A stretch of 64,000 bases of DNA, taken from contig LS997565.1 of assembly GCA_000469685.2 (NCBI GenBank), forward strand, positions 32,520,645 to 32,584,644, written 5' to 3'. The position numbers and the translations under genes are program-made. The notes beneath the pieces were generated by a model. The model had not been told where the DNA came from and searched no databases. It saw only the letters and a program-made list of their open reading frames with translations. Each line of letters starts with the position of its first letter. The stretch's first letter is position 1. This DNA comes from Haemonchus contortus (Eukaryota > Nematoda > Chromadorea > Rhabditida > Trichostrongylidae). Shown here piece after piece: positions 13,386-26,700 of this stretch.

Positions 13386-15457
13386 GAATGTTCGCTTACT
13401 TCTGTACGCCTCTCGATTGTTTACAATGCTGATTGTTTCCCCGATTTGTAAACAATGGTAATCGAACTACCCACGTATTCAGTATTCAGATATATTCGAT
13501 ATATTTATTCTGAGCACAAAGAGCATCCGACAACAAGTTCGTCTTTCATGAACATCGTCTTTACGTTGAAGTGATTCTTTGCATCCTTTGACACCACTAG
13601 GCTTGCTTGCTCGACTGTCGCTGATGGAAGCAGGATCTCACCCTCGTAGTAGAGTAGGGGATTACGTGCCGTAGTCGACAGTTATGCCTACATTGTACAC
13701 CTGCAGCAGGTGCACGATGTTTTTGAGAGCCACACTTATGTCTGACCTGAGTGAGATAGTATTGCCCACACCCTTGCCGTGCCTTTACATCGCTGATGTC
13801 TTTTTTAGAGGTGCGACTTCGTTCGTCATAATTCTTTGTAGGCTCACCAGGTGTCTTTATATACTGAAAGGAGTTTCTCTGTGTGATTGCCCGGAGCTTG
13901 GACAACTCAAGTTATACTGCTATCTGAACGATCACGTGATCAGCTCTCTGATATGGCCTATGTGTATAATGGTGTGAGACTTTCTAAAATTTTACAGCTC
14001 TAGCTGTCCTTAGAGCTTTGTTCTTTAAAGAAGCCGAATAGGCTGAAACGTAAGCCTAATAAGGTTGAGTGCTCACGTGACTGTGTGGGACTACCAGAGC
14101 TCAACACTTCAGAATTGTGCTTGCTAGCACGGCTCTATTTCGTCTCATGTTCTCCGCAACTGTATGGTTGACTAGTTTCTAGATGAAGAAGAGCAAATAA
14201 ATGGGACAACAGTGACCAATGTCATTTACGTATTCCTTTTTACTTCCTAGACGTCTTTGGCCCAAAAAAACTTGGGGATTCTGCGTTTGCCTGCACTTTA
14301 CTTGGATGCGGCTGATTGATAAATCATTATAGTATTGCTAAGAGAGGTCGTAGAAGAGAATGAGAAACGGCGGGTATGAGGTGATATTTCGATGGATGGT
14401 TGCTGCTAACACAAGATAGACTTCCAATAAGCTGAAAATTGACCTCTCGAGGAGCAATTTCAACGCCAACGTCTCGGACATGCTCTCATTCTCATACGAA
14501 AAGCTGATGAAAGCTCTCATTCCAGAAATCTTCTAAGACAAATTTTTGATCTCTTTGTAATTCAAAATAGAATACTTCCAAATGAAATCAGCTGATTTCG
14601 TTGAGGACGTAGATAACGGATATTTTTAATAAGAAAATGGGAGTCAGAAAGTTGCTTCGACTAAAAGTCGAGTGGTTTTACACCAACCTGTGATTCGAAC
14701 GAAGATTAAAGATGTGCCAAATCTCAGAGGTCTTGATGGTTTTCATATTCTTTTCAATAGACGATAAAAACGATGGGAACCAGAGGGCAATCAATCAACG
14801 CAAAAAGGTTTGCAGTTGTGCTCCGGTTCAGAGTAAGGAATGTGGCAGAACACTTTTGCAATTAAAACGTGCATCTGTCAGATGGAAGGGAGACTGTTCC
14901 TGCCATAATCGCACATTACAATACAGTTTCAAGAATGACTCACATTTTACACCAATCTCTGGTCCGTCATTTGTCCCCACATTGACCATCCCGTTCAAAA
15001 GGGTCACGCTCTCGACACTCTTTAGGAATCACGGAGAATTTGGGACGCTTATTTAGCCGCTTCAGAGAATCATGAGACTATTTTGAAGCTGCAAAAACGC
15101 ATTCCCATTGGCAGGTAAGCCTCGAAATATAGCAGATTAGCACTGGAGCATGGGATGTTTGCTCGATGTGATATCCATAAAATCCTACATCTGCCACAAT
15201 GAATGCACTAAGATTCATTCTCCTATCACCAGTCTTGAAATGGTTGTCCCTGTGCTGAAAACGTTTACGCGACTCCGGGGTCCGCACCCGTCACTGACCA
15301 CTCGTCAAGCTCATTTTTTGATCACTAGGTCCTCCCCTCGAGGCGCTCACTTCTCTACTTATGCTGTGACTATGGAATTCCACAATTCTGCTTACTGCTA
15401 CAATTCTACACAAAGGATACCGCAAGTAAAATTGAAATGCGAAGCAATTTCGACATG
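13386..15457. other. No gene recognised
   Basis: Nothing identifiable. A small stem (AGCTCTA with TTAGAGCT near 13995-14016) was noted but has no clear role. Confidence 0.45.
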
Positions 15458-15983
15458 CAGTAGCGCTCAAAAGTCTTCGGTGAAATGGTTCTTCAGCCGT
15501 ACCTTTCAGTCGTAACTTCTTTCCTACTGGATTTAATCAAGCGAAATTTCAATATGTGTAGCATTGGGGTAGTGTGAATATTTACAACTATTAACCTGCA
15601 ATCTGATCATGTTCCAGATATTCCAAAGAGCATGAACTTAAAATCGACTGAAAATACAGATGATGGTCCTTCTAGAATCTCTTTCCTTTTTGTCCTGTCT
15701 AATGTGTACGAGCGATAATGCCGATCACAATAGATGAGAAAAACGCACATAAGGTGCGAATAAGTGCAGATGTCAACTACTTTACTTTTAGCAAAACCTG
15801 CTACCGCAACAAACACCTTGCTCTATCTGTGGATGTTGTAGCTTTGCAGTCAAATAGTGTTGGGTAGAATGAAATATGCTCTAGTTAAACATATCCAAAT
15901 TTTGCGCGATTTGGTCTACTAGGAAAAAAGTTATGAACGAAAAAGCGTCAAAGTATTTCACCGAACACTTTTGAGCGCTACTG
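15458..15983. mobile_element. Non-autonomous Tc1/mariner-like element
   Basis: CAGTAGCGCTCAAAAGTCTT at the left and the inverse AGTGTTCGGTGAAAT/CAGTAGCGCTCAAAAGT at the right (15951-15983) are inverted, with similarity extending about 80 bp inward. TA follows the right end; the left TA is lost. No transposase was found inside. Confidence 0.55.
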
Positions 15984-18900
15984 TAGCTATCCCCACAGCA
16001 TCAGAGAAAGCCTTGGGGAAGCGGCCACAATTGAACGCAAGCTTTTTGAAAGTTGACCTTAATGGGCTGAACGAGAACCTTCCGTCAGAGTGCTAAATAC
16101 GTCTGGTTATTCAAAGAGAAGCTGGTCACTACTCTCATTATGGATGTAGTACCGGTCCAGCAATACGATATGAGAGATGCTTTTTACGAACAGTATTAGA
16201 AAATTACATCAAAAACTGAAGAACTGAAGCTGAGAGTGTGAACTGTGCATGGCAACGCTTGAAAATCGACGTTGAAGCGGACTGTATAGAGAGCAAACAA
16301 GCTGCTTTGCGAACGTATAATTGACGAACGTTCGAAGGGGTGATGGTGATCGCGAATGGAATTGAAAGCGATGAGAGAAAGTCATCAAAGAGATGTGAGT
16401 GGCCTCCGACGGACGGACGGTACGTCGGCCTCGTTCTCATCATCACTTCTTGTTCGTAAGAAAAGCGATTGGATATTGGGAAAGAAAAAGAATCAAAGCA
16501 AGGCTTTATAACAAATTGGCGTTAACATCAATACACGCTGTATTTGGAGTTGATGAAAATGAAATGAAAGAAACCAAGAGCGAAAAGGAGGATGAACGTT
16601 GGAAACGCTAAACTGGTTAGGCCGTGTGGTGGGTGGCCCAATCGGGGTCATTGTATCGAGCGATCGCCGCGACCGCCACCTACGTCCGTCCACGCATCGT
16701 CTCGCCGTTGGTGGCCCCGCCTAATCACATCAACATAACTATTCTGGTTACTAAAGTGCGGTTGCCTGGAGAAATAAAAAAAGGTTCCTTTTAAGATTTC
16801 CTACAATGGCCGTACTACTGAGCATTCAAAGGAGAATGTTCTTGCCCTGAAACTCCGCTTTACGACGCAGCCGTTCTTCCTCCAACGTTGGAGAGATAGA
16901 GATTTCCCCTCTTTCAAAGGATTCGAAAGGATCTCGTTCGCCACCATGGGAGGGGCCTTTATTAAAATCGAGAGGCTTAATGAGAGGCTACGCCTTCGAG
17001 ATGACCGACGAGAAAGAACTTTTGTAATGATTGCACACATTTTTACATTTGTATAGTTTGTCATATGGCGAGAGCCATTTGGAATAGTCAATGTAGAACA
17101 ATCCTTCTGAACTAACTGGCACAGTGAAGTTAAAGCCTCTTCAAGCCCTTCAAGGACTTTATTTGGCCAACGTTTCGGCTAACTGGCCAGAAAATGGAGG
17201 GCTCACTGTTTTTATCTACTGCCTCTTAAATCTACTACGTCTACTCAACAGAACTGAGTTGTACTTCGAAGCGCCTGTACAGGATAGATAGTAATCCGTT
17301 GTTTCCTTTTCAACTTCCTTGTTTCCCAGCCCTCTCCCTGTAATACAGCATGAACTCGTTCTTTATAGCGACTCTTATACCCAGTTTTTCGTGAAAAGTA
17401 TCACCCAGAATAAAAACAACCGCACGATGTCTCTCCCAAGGGTGTCACTCCGGGTCGAAAATTGGCGACTAAAGGAGCTTTGGAGCGATGTGTTTGACAG
17501 CTGCGGGTACTTGTAAAGTGACGAATCTTCATGAGAAGTATATTGTTGGGATCTCGTGGCAATGAAGGGAAGGCATGAATGCCGAGCATGGGTTGCAACT
17601 ACACAGAAGTGAAGTGTGAGAAGTGCGGACAATGGTCAGATTTCTGGAAAATTCACCATGTACAGTTCCTGGGACGCAGATGGATCGAGCAAACAGGTAG
17701 AGATAATGTGCTCTTGAAAGGAGTCGACTTATACTCTCCTCTTGATTCTTTAACAGGTCGCATACATGCGTACTTATTCGAATGGGTACATGCGACCAGT
17801 TGAAGAGGATTTGAATACTCAATCGCTGGAAACGGACAGAGATAGGGTGTGATGCACCCTAGGAAGGGTGTGATGCAAATAAATCGGTCGAGGTCGGTAC
17901 GCAGAGGCATCACTGAGATGACTTGGCCTACTGAAGTAGTTTATTGTCAAACCATTCAGGCTGTAGTAGATTACGTGAATTGGAAAGTTCGGCACCGGGT
18001 CGATAGCTATCTTTCCCTTGTTCCTGGTTATGTTCATCTCACTCCAATGGGAAAGATTTCTTTCTTACATGATGAACATTCTATTTTTCAGAGACGAGCA
18101 AAAAACCGCTTATTATTAACTAATTACTTACTATTTACTGAATTTTGAAATTCACTTCATGAAATCAAAGTTTCAGAAAATGAACAAATCACTACAGCCC
18201 TTATATTTTATGATAATCATTACAGTAGGCCTGGGGATCCATCCAAGAGATGCCTCTTGTCCAATGGCCATTGATGCACGATTAGTGAGATACCTTTCTG
18301 TGGATAGGAACCTACATATCGGCTGAACCTAAAACGTTATTCAAGTGTCTAGGAGGATCATGAAAGTTGACTCTGTGTCGCCTCTCGTAGGTGAGGCTCC
18401 ACTGTCTGCTCTAACTAGGACAACATAGGTTACCCCAATAGGTATACCAAGTCAAAACTTGGGAATCTGGGAAGTTACCGTGGATTTCACATATCATGTA
18501 AGAAAAATAAAAAAAAAACGCAAAAAGCAAGCGTAACATGTTGATAAAATAATTGGACGGACAAAGCGTTTGTCTAGAGAAACGCCCTTTCATACTTCCT
18601 ACGCCCCATCAGTAGAGTGGGATTAGAAAAAAGTTCAAATAAATGTATGTAGCTAATTGTAACATGGCCGAGATAATAGTAAACAAAATCTATACAGCGC
18701 GTTGTGCTTCTATACATTCACTACTTCCTGTATCAGCTGCCTCCCCGTTGATCGTCGATTACCTCAAGTAGGCGTCAGTGATGTCTCCATTCGTCCCTGT
18801 CGCAAGCCAGTGTTTACCAATTTTAAAAACACTTCCAAATCCATAGGGCAACACCCAGTTTTCATCCTATTCCCAATGCCTCGATATAATGTTCTTCGAA

Positions 18901-19567
18901 GGATTTTTTTGAGACAAACCTGATAACTAGGGACACATCCTCTCGACAGCGAACGACGTTCTCCAGTTAAAAAACTTTAGGGACGGATCACGACAACAAT
19001 CAAAGGCTTATCAACAAAGTCCTTGACTCAGCCTGTTACCACTGTGTTACGGACCATTCGCTCTCAGTTACTCTCATGATATCATACTTCTTGTCCTGAC
19101 TCATTTCGTTATCGTTTATTTTCAGCTTAGGCTTTTCATGCAAGCTGAAATGCAGATTGCGGTCCTATTGTAGGCCCGTATTCATATGGCCTACATGGTA
19201 CAACCGAAAGATTTCAGCTCAACTTCTCCTGAGAGGACCTACGAAAGTTTCCGTCTCAAAATGAATCACATTTGCGCTGCTGTCTTCAGATTAGAAGTTT
19301 ATGATTACTTACATTACTTGCTTTGAATTTTTTATTTCCCAAGCCCTTTACGTATTTTGAGGAACAAGTGAAACCGACGATACAGTAATAGTTGTAGTCA
19401 CAGTCACTGCGAACATAAATTTTCTAACACCGAATAGCTTTGTTGTCACCTGATATCTGCATCCCATCATATATCGCGATGAAAGTGACTAAGAAACCTT
19501 GAAATGGTTTGACTATATTACATGACCGTAATTCCAAACATCACCGGAAATCCTACAAGCCTAGCTA
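15984..19567. other. No gene recognised
   Basis: Unique-looking sequence without recognisable exons on either strand. Confidence 0.45.
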
Positions 19568-19571
19568 TTAA

Positions 19572-19999
19572 AGGCACGGTTCACGATAAAAATGGTTCCT
19601 TAGAAATTTCTCTGGGATGGACCTGCGACTCCACAGCACTAAGGACACTAGGGGGGCGACAAAAGGCTTAGATATTGCATAATCTCTAGAGCACTAATAA
19701 GGTCCCTAGAATCGGCTTACTTCTCAAGGCGTTGTAGATGCTGTGCAGGTAGCACCATCCCCACCGAGACGCACACGTTGCACGCAGGCTCTATAGGCAG
19801 CTTACTGTAGCCAACTATACACAGCAGCACACACATAGCCCAAATACGCCTTCCATGCGAAGGCGTATTTGGACTATGTGTGTACTGCTGTGTGTTGTGT
19901 CATGCATCTGTTTTCTACGCCATTGCTACACTGTTCGAGGCTATCACTTCCATTATTTGTTTGAGACTAGATACATCAAAATTATCATGAACTGAGCCC
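19572..19999. mobile_element. TTAA-flanked MITE (copy 1) with a central palindrome
   Basis: The left end is AGGCACGGTTCACGATAAAA and the right end is a decayed inverse (ATCATGAACTGAGCCC). TTAA stands at 19568-19571 and at 20000-20003. The middle holds a near-perfect palindrome (about 19819-19895). Confidence 0.7.
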
Positions 20000-20003
20000 T
20001 TAA

Positions 20004-20671
20004 AGGCACGGTTCACGACAAAAAAGGTTACTGAGTTCTTCCTTCAGGAATACTCAGCGCCCCCATGAGTGATAGAAGAGACCCTCTCGGCCCCACAATC
20101 TCGGCGCTTAGGGCATAGTGGAAGCCCCGTTGCTACCGTAGTTCGCTTTCCCGCCCCTCGATCGGTGTCACGTTAGGCGAGTTTCAAAACAATACGGATT
20201 GCTATTATTCGTTCTAGGACCCACGCACAATCAGCTGATCGCTGAGTGATGAGGCGATGTTTTTCTCCCATTCTTTTTTCCTCTGTTTTTCTTTTTGCTG
20301 CCGCGATCCCTTATTCAATTTCCTACTCCTAGAGGCTGAAAAAGGTGAGCTACTTTTTCTGTTACTAGGTTTTTTTTTTGTATATTTATGCTTGTAAGTG
20401 AATGAATTTTTGCTTACCATTGTCTGTTATTCGCACCAGGACCCACACGCGCGCAGTGGAACACACTGTTTAGCTCGTCCGGACGCCCCACTCTTCTTCA
20501 TTTTTCTGACTTCATTCTCGTCCAGCCCATTTTTTAACGGTTTTGGAAGCCTTTCTTCACTTTGGAAACACCGATGCACGCAGCTTCTTCACCTCAGTCG
20601 CACTAGTTTCGATCTTGTCTTCCATTTTTCATCATAATCTGGATTACCCAGCAATATCGTGAACTGTGCCT
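20004..20671. mobile_element. TTAA-flanked MITE (copy 2 of a tandem pair)
   Basis: Terminal inverted repeats AGGCACGGTTCACGA and TCGTGAACTGTGCCT are flanked on both sides by TTAA (20000-20003, 20672-20675), as expected of piggyBac-type insertion. It has no coding potential. It lies 80 bp past the FBXO7 stop and shares its left TTAA with the neighbouring copy. Confidence 0.75.
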
Positions 20672-20676
20672 TTAAT
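20671..20676 (-). terminator. Candidate FBXO7 poly(A) signal ATTAAA at a MITE edge
   Basis: On the minus strand ATTAAA lies about 76 nt after the FBXO7 stop. It is formed by the TTAA target site plus the first base of the adjoining MITE (20004-20671). No AATAAA was seen between the stop and this point. Confidence 0.35.
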
Positions 20677-20751
20677 ACAATAAGCAAACTTTTCCATTAC
20701 GACTTAGGTACATACATATAGAATGGAACAAGCACAATACAGCTGAGGCAA

Positions 20752-23700
20752 TCAAATAAAATCATTTCGATCCCAACGATTCGCTGGGAAATGTCGAGGT
20801 CCCCCACGAGGGACGCCTTGATTAGGACGACCAGGAAAGATCTCACGATTATCCGGATCGAATGGATCAAAAATATCTGAAAATCATCTTCAATTGGTAG
20901 AAAAGGTATAATAATGATACCGAAACCAACTTCTTCCTCCGAATGGGCCTATTGGGCCACCTTGACCGGGAAATGGAGCTCCCGGTCCAAAAGGATTGAC
21001 TCGAGGAGGCTGAGCCAGTGGATTCATTGGATCCGGTATCGGCTGGAGAGGATCAGGAGCAGGAAACAAAGGACCGTGTGGATTAGGCGAAGGGTTCGGG
21101 TGGATCGGCTGTGGTTGGTAAATTGGCGCATCTGGTCGAAAGATCGGAGGGGTATATGCGTGGTCCTAAAAAAGTTTTCGATTACGAACTATCTGATTCT
21201 TCAGCATCACTCACCAACAGAGGACTCCCTCGATGCGCCGATTTTTGTCTAGAGTATTCCTCTTCGTACTTATTACGGAATGTTTTACCAGCCGACTGTG
21301 CTTCTTGCACTTTCATTTGACCAAAGTCACTGAAAGAACTTCAGGAAGTTTATATCACTTCACACTTTACTTACAACAAAGCAGCGTTTGAACGAGAGCG
21401 CATGAATCAGTTTTTAAAACTACCAAGTTCACATCAACGTACCGACTTAACACGTGGAGCCAGAACGTTCTGTCCACAGACGGGGCCTGCAGAATCGATC
21501 GCAACAGACGACTCACTCCAGAAAGACGGGTGACAGCGCGAGGTACCATGTGCGCCAGTATTTGTTCACGAATACATCGCAGGGAAAGCAAATGAATAAG
21601 TGTGACGCCAGTAGCTTCTGTAAAATATCAATTGTTAAGTATCGACAACACTGAGCTGCTTGCCCAGCTTCCATCAACATATCACCTAAATTTTTTTGCA
21701 GGTTCGGCCAAAAAATATGAGAAAGAAAGTGCAAGTCATAAACCTGTAATCAGAAACAGAACAGGGCTACGATTTGTACAAACTTTCAGCAACAACAACA
21801 ACTTCAAATGGATCTCCAAATTTTTGACAGCAGGAACCTTAAAGCTCATTGGTGCTAGCATCTCTAATTACTCGCATATTACGCTAAAATTTTGAAACTC
21901 AAGGTCAATAGGCTACCCCCTCCCCCCCCCCCCCCCCCCCACGTATCCTTTTCGAGGAGCCGACCAGAAGACATAGTTAGTAATATATATGTGCCCAAAA
22001 TCTTACGAAAAGAAAAAGTTGACGCTGAGCTAGTGGCGAAGAAATCAGAGAAGGCACGAGAAACCCTTGACATTCTCTTTTTTGAACTTTCCTTCTTCCA
22101 GCACCATAGATGGACGTGGCAACAGTTTCTCGAAGCGTTTTTAAGAAGTTTTCCCTCTGTTTGGCTAAAGTCTTTATCAGGAGGAAGAATTCATCTTCAG
22201 CAGACCACAAGGATATTATAAAAAAATTGAAAAAAAAACACCGGGGCTTATGCTTTCTGATCTGAATTATGCCATCAGCACTTTGCATTTCCTGAAGTGG
22301 AGGAATCCAAATGTCGTGCATTTACGTGGAATCAGGATCGCGGCAAAAAAGGATTCAGCTCATTCAATAGCATATGATTTGAGCCAGAGGAATTTATTCG
22401 ACATCAGCGGAACAGTTCCGCTCGGGAAGAAGCAGCGGTTTCTGTAGCCTCTTGCATTCTTGTCACTAATTTTGTACATATTTTTATGCAGCAGACGCTA
22501 GTGGCATTTTTAAATCATTGCGTACCGCGTACTGCACCATGCACATGGTGCAGCACGCCTCCCTGCCTTTGTGTGCCTTGGTTTTGGTCCAGAGTCACTC
22601 TAGAGTTTGAGTAAAGTTTGAACAGTACATACTTTTCGATTCGCTCGGAAAACGTGCTGGCCGCGTGCTGCACGCCGTGAGTCACGTTGCCGCGTTGACT
22701 ATGAAGAAAGCGCCGGGCACATGCGCCAGCGCAAAAACACTACGGTACGCTATGGGTTAACCGCCTCAAAAACGACAACTGATCATCAAAGGCACAGTCT
22801 ACGATGAAAATGTTTTCTGCGATATCTCGCTAAGATGAATCTCATACCTCATTTTCTCTGAATCTCATTTTTCCGACAGGACCCCATATACCATATGTGA
22901 CCCTGTCAGCTCGGAAAACGGCCTATATATGGTATTGCAATGGCTCAAAGATTGTATGCTGCACGCAGAGCGGTAGAGTTTTGTCGGTGTTCTATGTATA
23001 GGCTGCACCATTCTCAACACCATGACCATTCAATTTTTACTTCGAACAGCTAGCCCTTACCCATGGCAACAGTGGAAGGTAGTTTTAGACATTTTTGGCA
23101 TCATGTAACCAGCTGCTCACGCAGTTGCAGCAATACATAGAAATCTCATCTTTACTCATTCCATGCCATTTCCGTCATGGAATGGGTATTGATGAGCTCG
23201 CACGGCCTTTATTACACTACTTTTGGGAAGCCTTATTCTCGCAAAGTTGGTGGATTTTTTTAGCTTCTTTCGCCACCGCTGCGCTATTCTCCACTAACTC
23301 TTCTACTTCCAACTTAAGAAGGGTGTAAGAGGATTATCGTGGACTGTGCCTTTGACCCACTGACGACAGCGTGGGTGGCCAGCCGATGTACAAATCAATG
23401 CTCTTATCCTTCCATACGAGTCTGGTACCTATTGACCGACCCCGAGGGATGGAAGGCTTGGTTGGCCTAGGCAGGCATTGATCCGGGATTCGAACCCCCT
23501 GACCGTGCGTGCGAGATGGTGCGCCACTTGCCACTACGCCACCTCCGCCTGTACACTGTTTATTATACATTTTAATAATTTTTATGCTTTCAAGTATCAG
23601 CTAGGCTCACTGCCTTTTAGGGGACCTTGAGGCGTTGTGGTCCAATAATCGTCCACTTCGAACTATAGTGATGATAGAAATCAAAAGCTTATGTAAGAAC

Positions 23701-26700
23701 AGAGTTGAAAGGAGCAATATCAAGGGTCACCAACTGGTCAATCACTTATAATACGTGTAACAATTTGGAACAACACTCGAAACAAAATTTTTGTGGCACT
23801 TGGTGCATTTCGATAAGACCCTATTGGCATGAGTTACAAGCACGATCTTTTTATCTCGGATATTCCATGTAGCAACCAATGCAACCAACCATCTTCTCCA
23901 GCTCTCTTTCAGACTTTCACCGATTTGTAGTGTTTTTTGGAGAGAGGAGCTTGCCGAAAACACTTCAAAGTGAGGGGTTCTACAAGATTCAGCTCCATAG
24001 CGCTATCTGCCTCTGAGCAACCCATCAAATAGTTGAGGACAAAATTCGTCTCTAGTGTCTGGGCAAAATTTTATGATACTTTGTTGGGTTTGGACCTCAC
24101 AAGCCATGAAGATCCAGAAATGAGTTTAGCAGTTTCCTGTTTCCTGTTGAGCCTGACAAATTAAAAGTGGATGTTGTTTTTTCACACCCATTCTCTGAGA
24201 TCAAGTTCCATTGAAATTTCACAGAAGAATTGATAGTGATAGGCCATCCACAAAGTAGCACGCACATTTGTGATCTGCTTATAACTCCTTCTGTGACATT
24301 TTAGTGGAACTTCTCCTCAAAGAATGGGTGCGGAAAAGATCAGGTTGCTCCTGGGACCGTGTGGGACCACGGTAAGAGCGGGCGAAAAGCGCGTTCGGTC
24401 CCATGTGTCAGACAAGATTATAAGAGGCGCGGTCGCCAATGGGTTAAACAAATAATTCGATTCACAAAACACCAAAACACGCTCACCTGAAGCAGATAGT
24501 GCGACGGCCACTCCACTGATCACATTGTCTTTGATGGATGCTGGCTGCACAGTAAATGACGAAAGAAGTTTCCGCGACAGATCTAAGATTAAAATATGTA
24601 GAATGCTTACGTAGGGAGTCATCATATTTCGCGATGCACAAGGATTATGCGGAAATATAGCAGTGGTTATGCTCAGACTGGACTTCGCCTTCCAACGTCG
24701 TAGAACAGCTTAGGTAAGATGACTCAGCGAGCTGTAACACAACGGAGGCAGAAAGATCGGATATTAGGAGTTTTTCAGTTAGACATATGCTAACGTGCAA
24801 TAACGTGCAGTGGCCTCAAGAAACTCAGCCAAAATGGAAATTTTCGACCAATTCCGAAAGTGTCTCACCAACTATCCTTCCGACATTTACAATGGCAGAA
24901 AGGCTTGGCAAAGGCAGAGTTGTTATAACAACAAAAATGTTCAGTGCCCTATTTCGAGCACGAAGCTCGAATCCGAGCTCAGCACCGGCGACATGAGTTG
25001 AAGACCATGATTGCAGTGAAGAATTCTGAAATTCGAGTACCGGTCAGTTCTGTATGCTGATTGTGGGCGATGAAGTCTGTTTAGCTAACGTACAGAATAT
25101 CCCGAGCCCTCCAAGTAATCCCTCGTAGCTCGAACTACATTATCTCGAAATTCTATGGTCGCATCAATCTCCTCGTCCGATTTCTTAGGCGGTTCGTGTC
25201 CGACGTCGCGAGTTCCAGTATCGGAAGCTTGAGAGCCACATTCCATAGGTTCCGACGTATGAGAACCTCTGAATGAAACAGTAATACGACCTGAACCTTC
25301 GACTTTGTATTCGACCAATCGATCGCCCTGCCAACTCCAGGCTCTCCTGCTTCTTGTCTTAATTTGACCCGCCCCCTACACTCTCCCAAATTTGAAATCT
25401 CTGGTCCAAGAAAACGAGAGTGATCAATTTCTCGCGCAACACACATACACCGACACACTTTGTGCGTTCCCTCTCTTACTCCAACTTGACTGAGTGTTTT
25501 TGCTCAAAGTACGCTAATTTTATGGTCCTTACATCCCCCTACGCCTCTGCGGGCTAGATCAAATTCGGTTACTTTCTGTTATCTACCACCGGTGTTTTCA
25601 ATCTGCGTTCCAAATCTGAACGCTCCAGGTAAAAATTAGCAATCTTCGCGTCTCGCCTCCTGTGAGCGGGTCAGTCATGCCACCTATCAAAAGCATTCCC
25701 GTACTGCCGCCTTTATTCTTAGCAAATTCGAATTTCCTCTAGCCCTTTGCGGACGGAATCTAGTCCTGCCACTCACCTTGAGTTTTCCCATCCTGCCGAG
25801 AGTATTCCCAACAACTTTGAACGCTCTAGGTGCCCGGGTACAGCAGTTATGATCTCCGTTAAACCCCGCCCGCTGTGGGCGGAGTCCGATCCTGCCACCC
25901 ATCATAAGTGTTCCCATCCGGCCGCGAGTATTCCTACAAAGTTTGAATGCTCTAGGCTCACTGGGACAGGATTTATAAATTTCCAGTCACACACCCATAC
26001 ATACACATACACATACATATACACACATACATACACACATAACCACACATACACAAGCACACAGACATAGACAAACCAACAGACACACTTCGCGCGTTAT
26101 ATGTATATCAGTTTGGTTGCGCACGCTTACGCGTGCATCACTCACATGCCCACTATCGCTTATTTACCACCTCTTAGAGGACCAATATAAACGCATCGAT
26201 AGACTTCCCATTTCATAACTGCTTCCTCACCGCGCTCAAGTGACACTCACACTATTCATCATGTCTATGTTACTTTCGAAAGGACGCCCAAACCGACATA
26301 CAAACAGTTACCGCTTTATACAGTGCGTTTCATAATTATAAGGTCACCCTCAATTTTTGCACTTTCAAAAAAAGTAATCATTAAGGATTTTTTCTAGCAT
26401 CATGAACAGATTCCCCAGCACGAATAACCTAGGTATCCGTTGCTTAGCCGCTGCTGCATTCTTCTGAACTTTTTTAGAACAGTTTATCGGTTTCTGCACC
26501 GTTTCATAATTATAAGGTCACCCTGAGAAAGTGAACAATTATTAACGAAAGAGAGGAAATTTCGTGTTCGAAGATACTTGTAAAGGTAAGCATGTGCAGC
26601 AAAGGCATTTCTAAACCTGACTGTCAACATGGCTCGTGGTCATCTGCTTTCCTCTGATGAGAAGGCTCATCATGAAGGTGGGCTCCGTACTCGAGCCGTT

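Noticed and set aside
13597..13977. Overlapping open frames on both strands
   Set aside because: Considered as a Penelope/LINE remnant, but no motif could be supported on either strand.
25984..26092. CRISPR-like or spaced repeat
   Set aside because: It is a plain CACATA-type microsatellite attached to a dispersed repeat.
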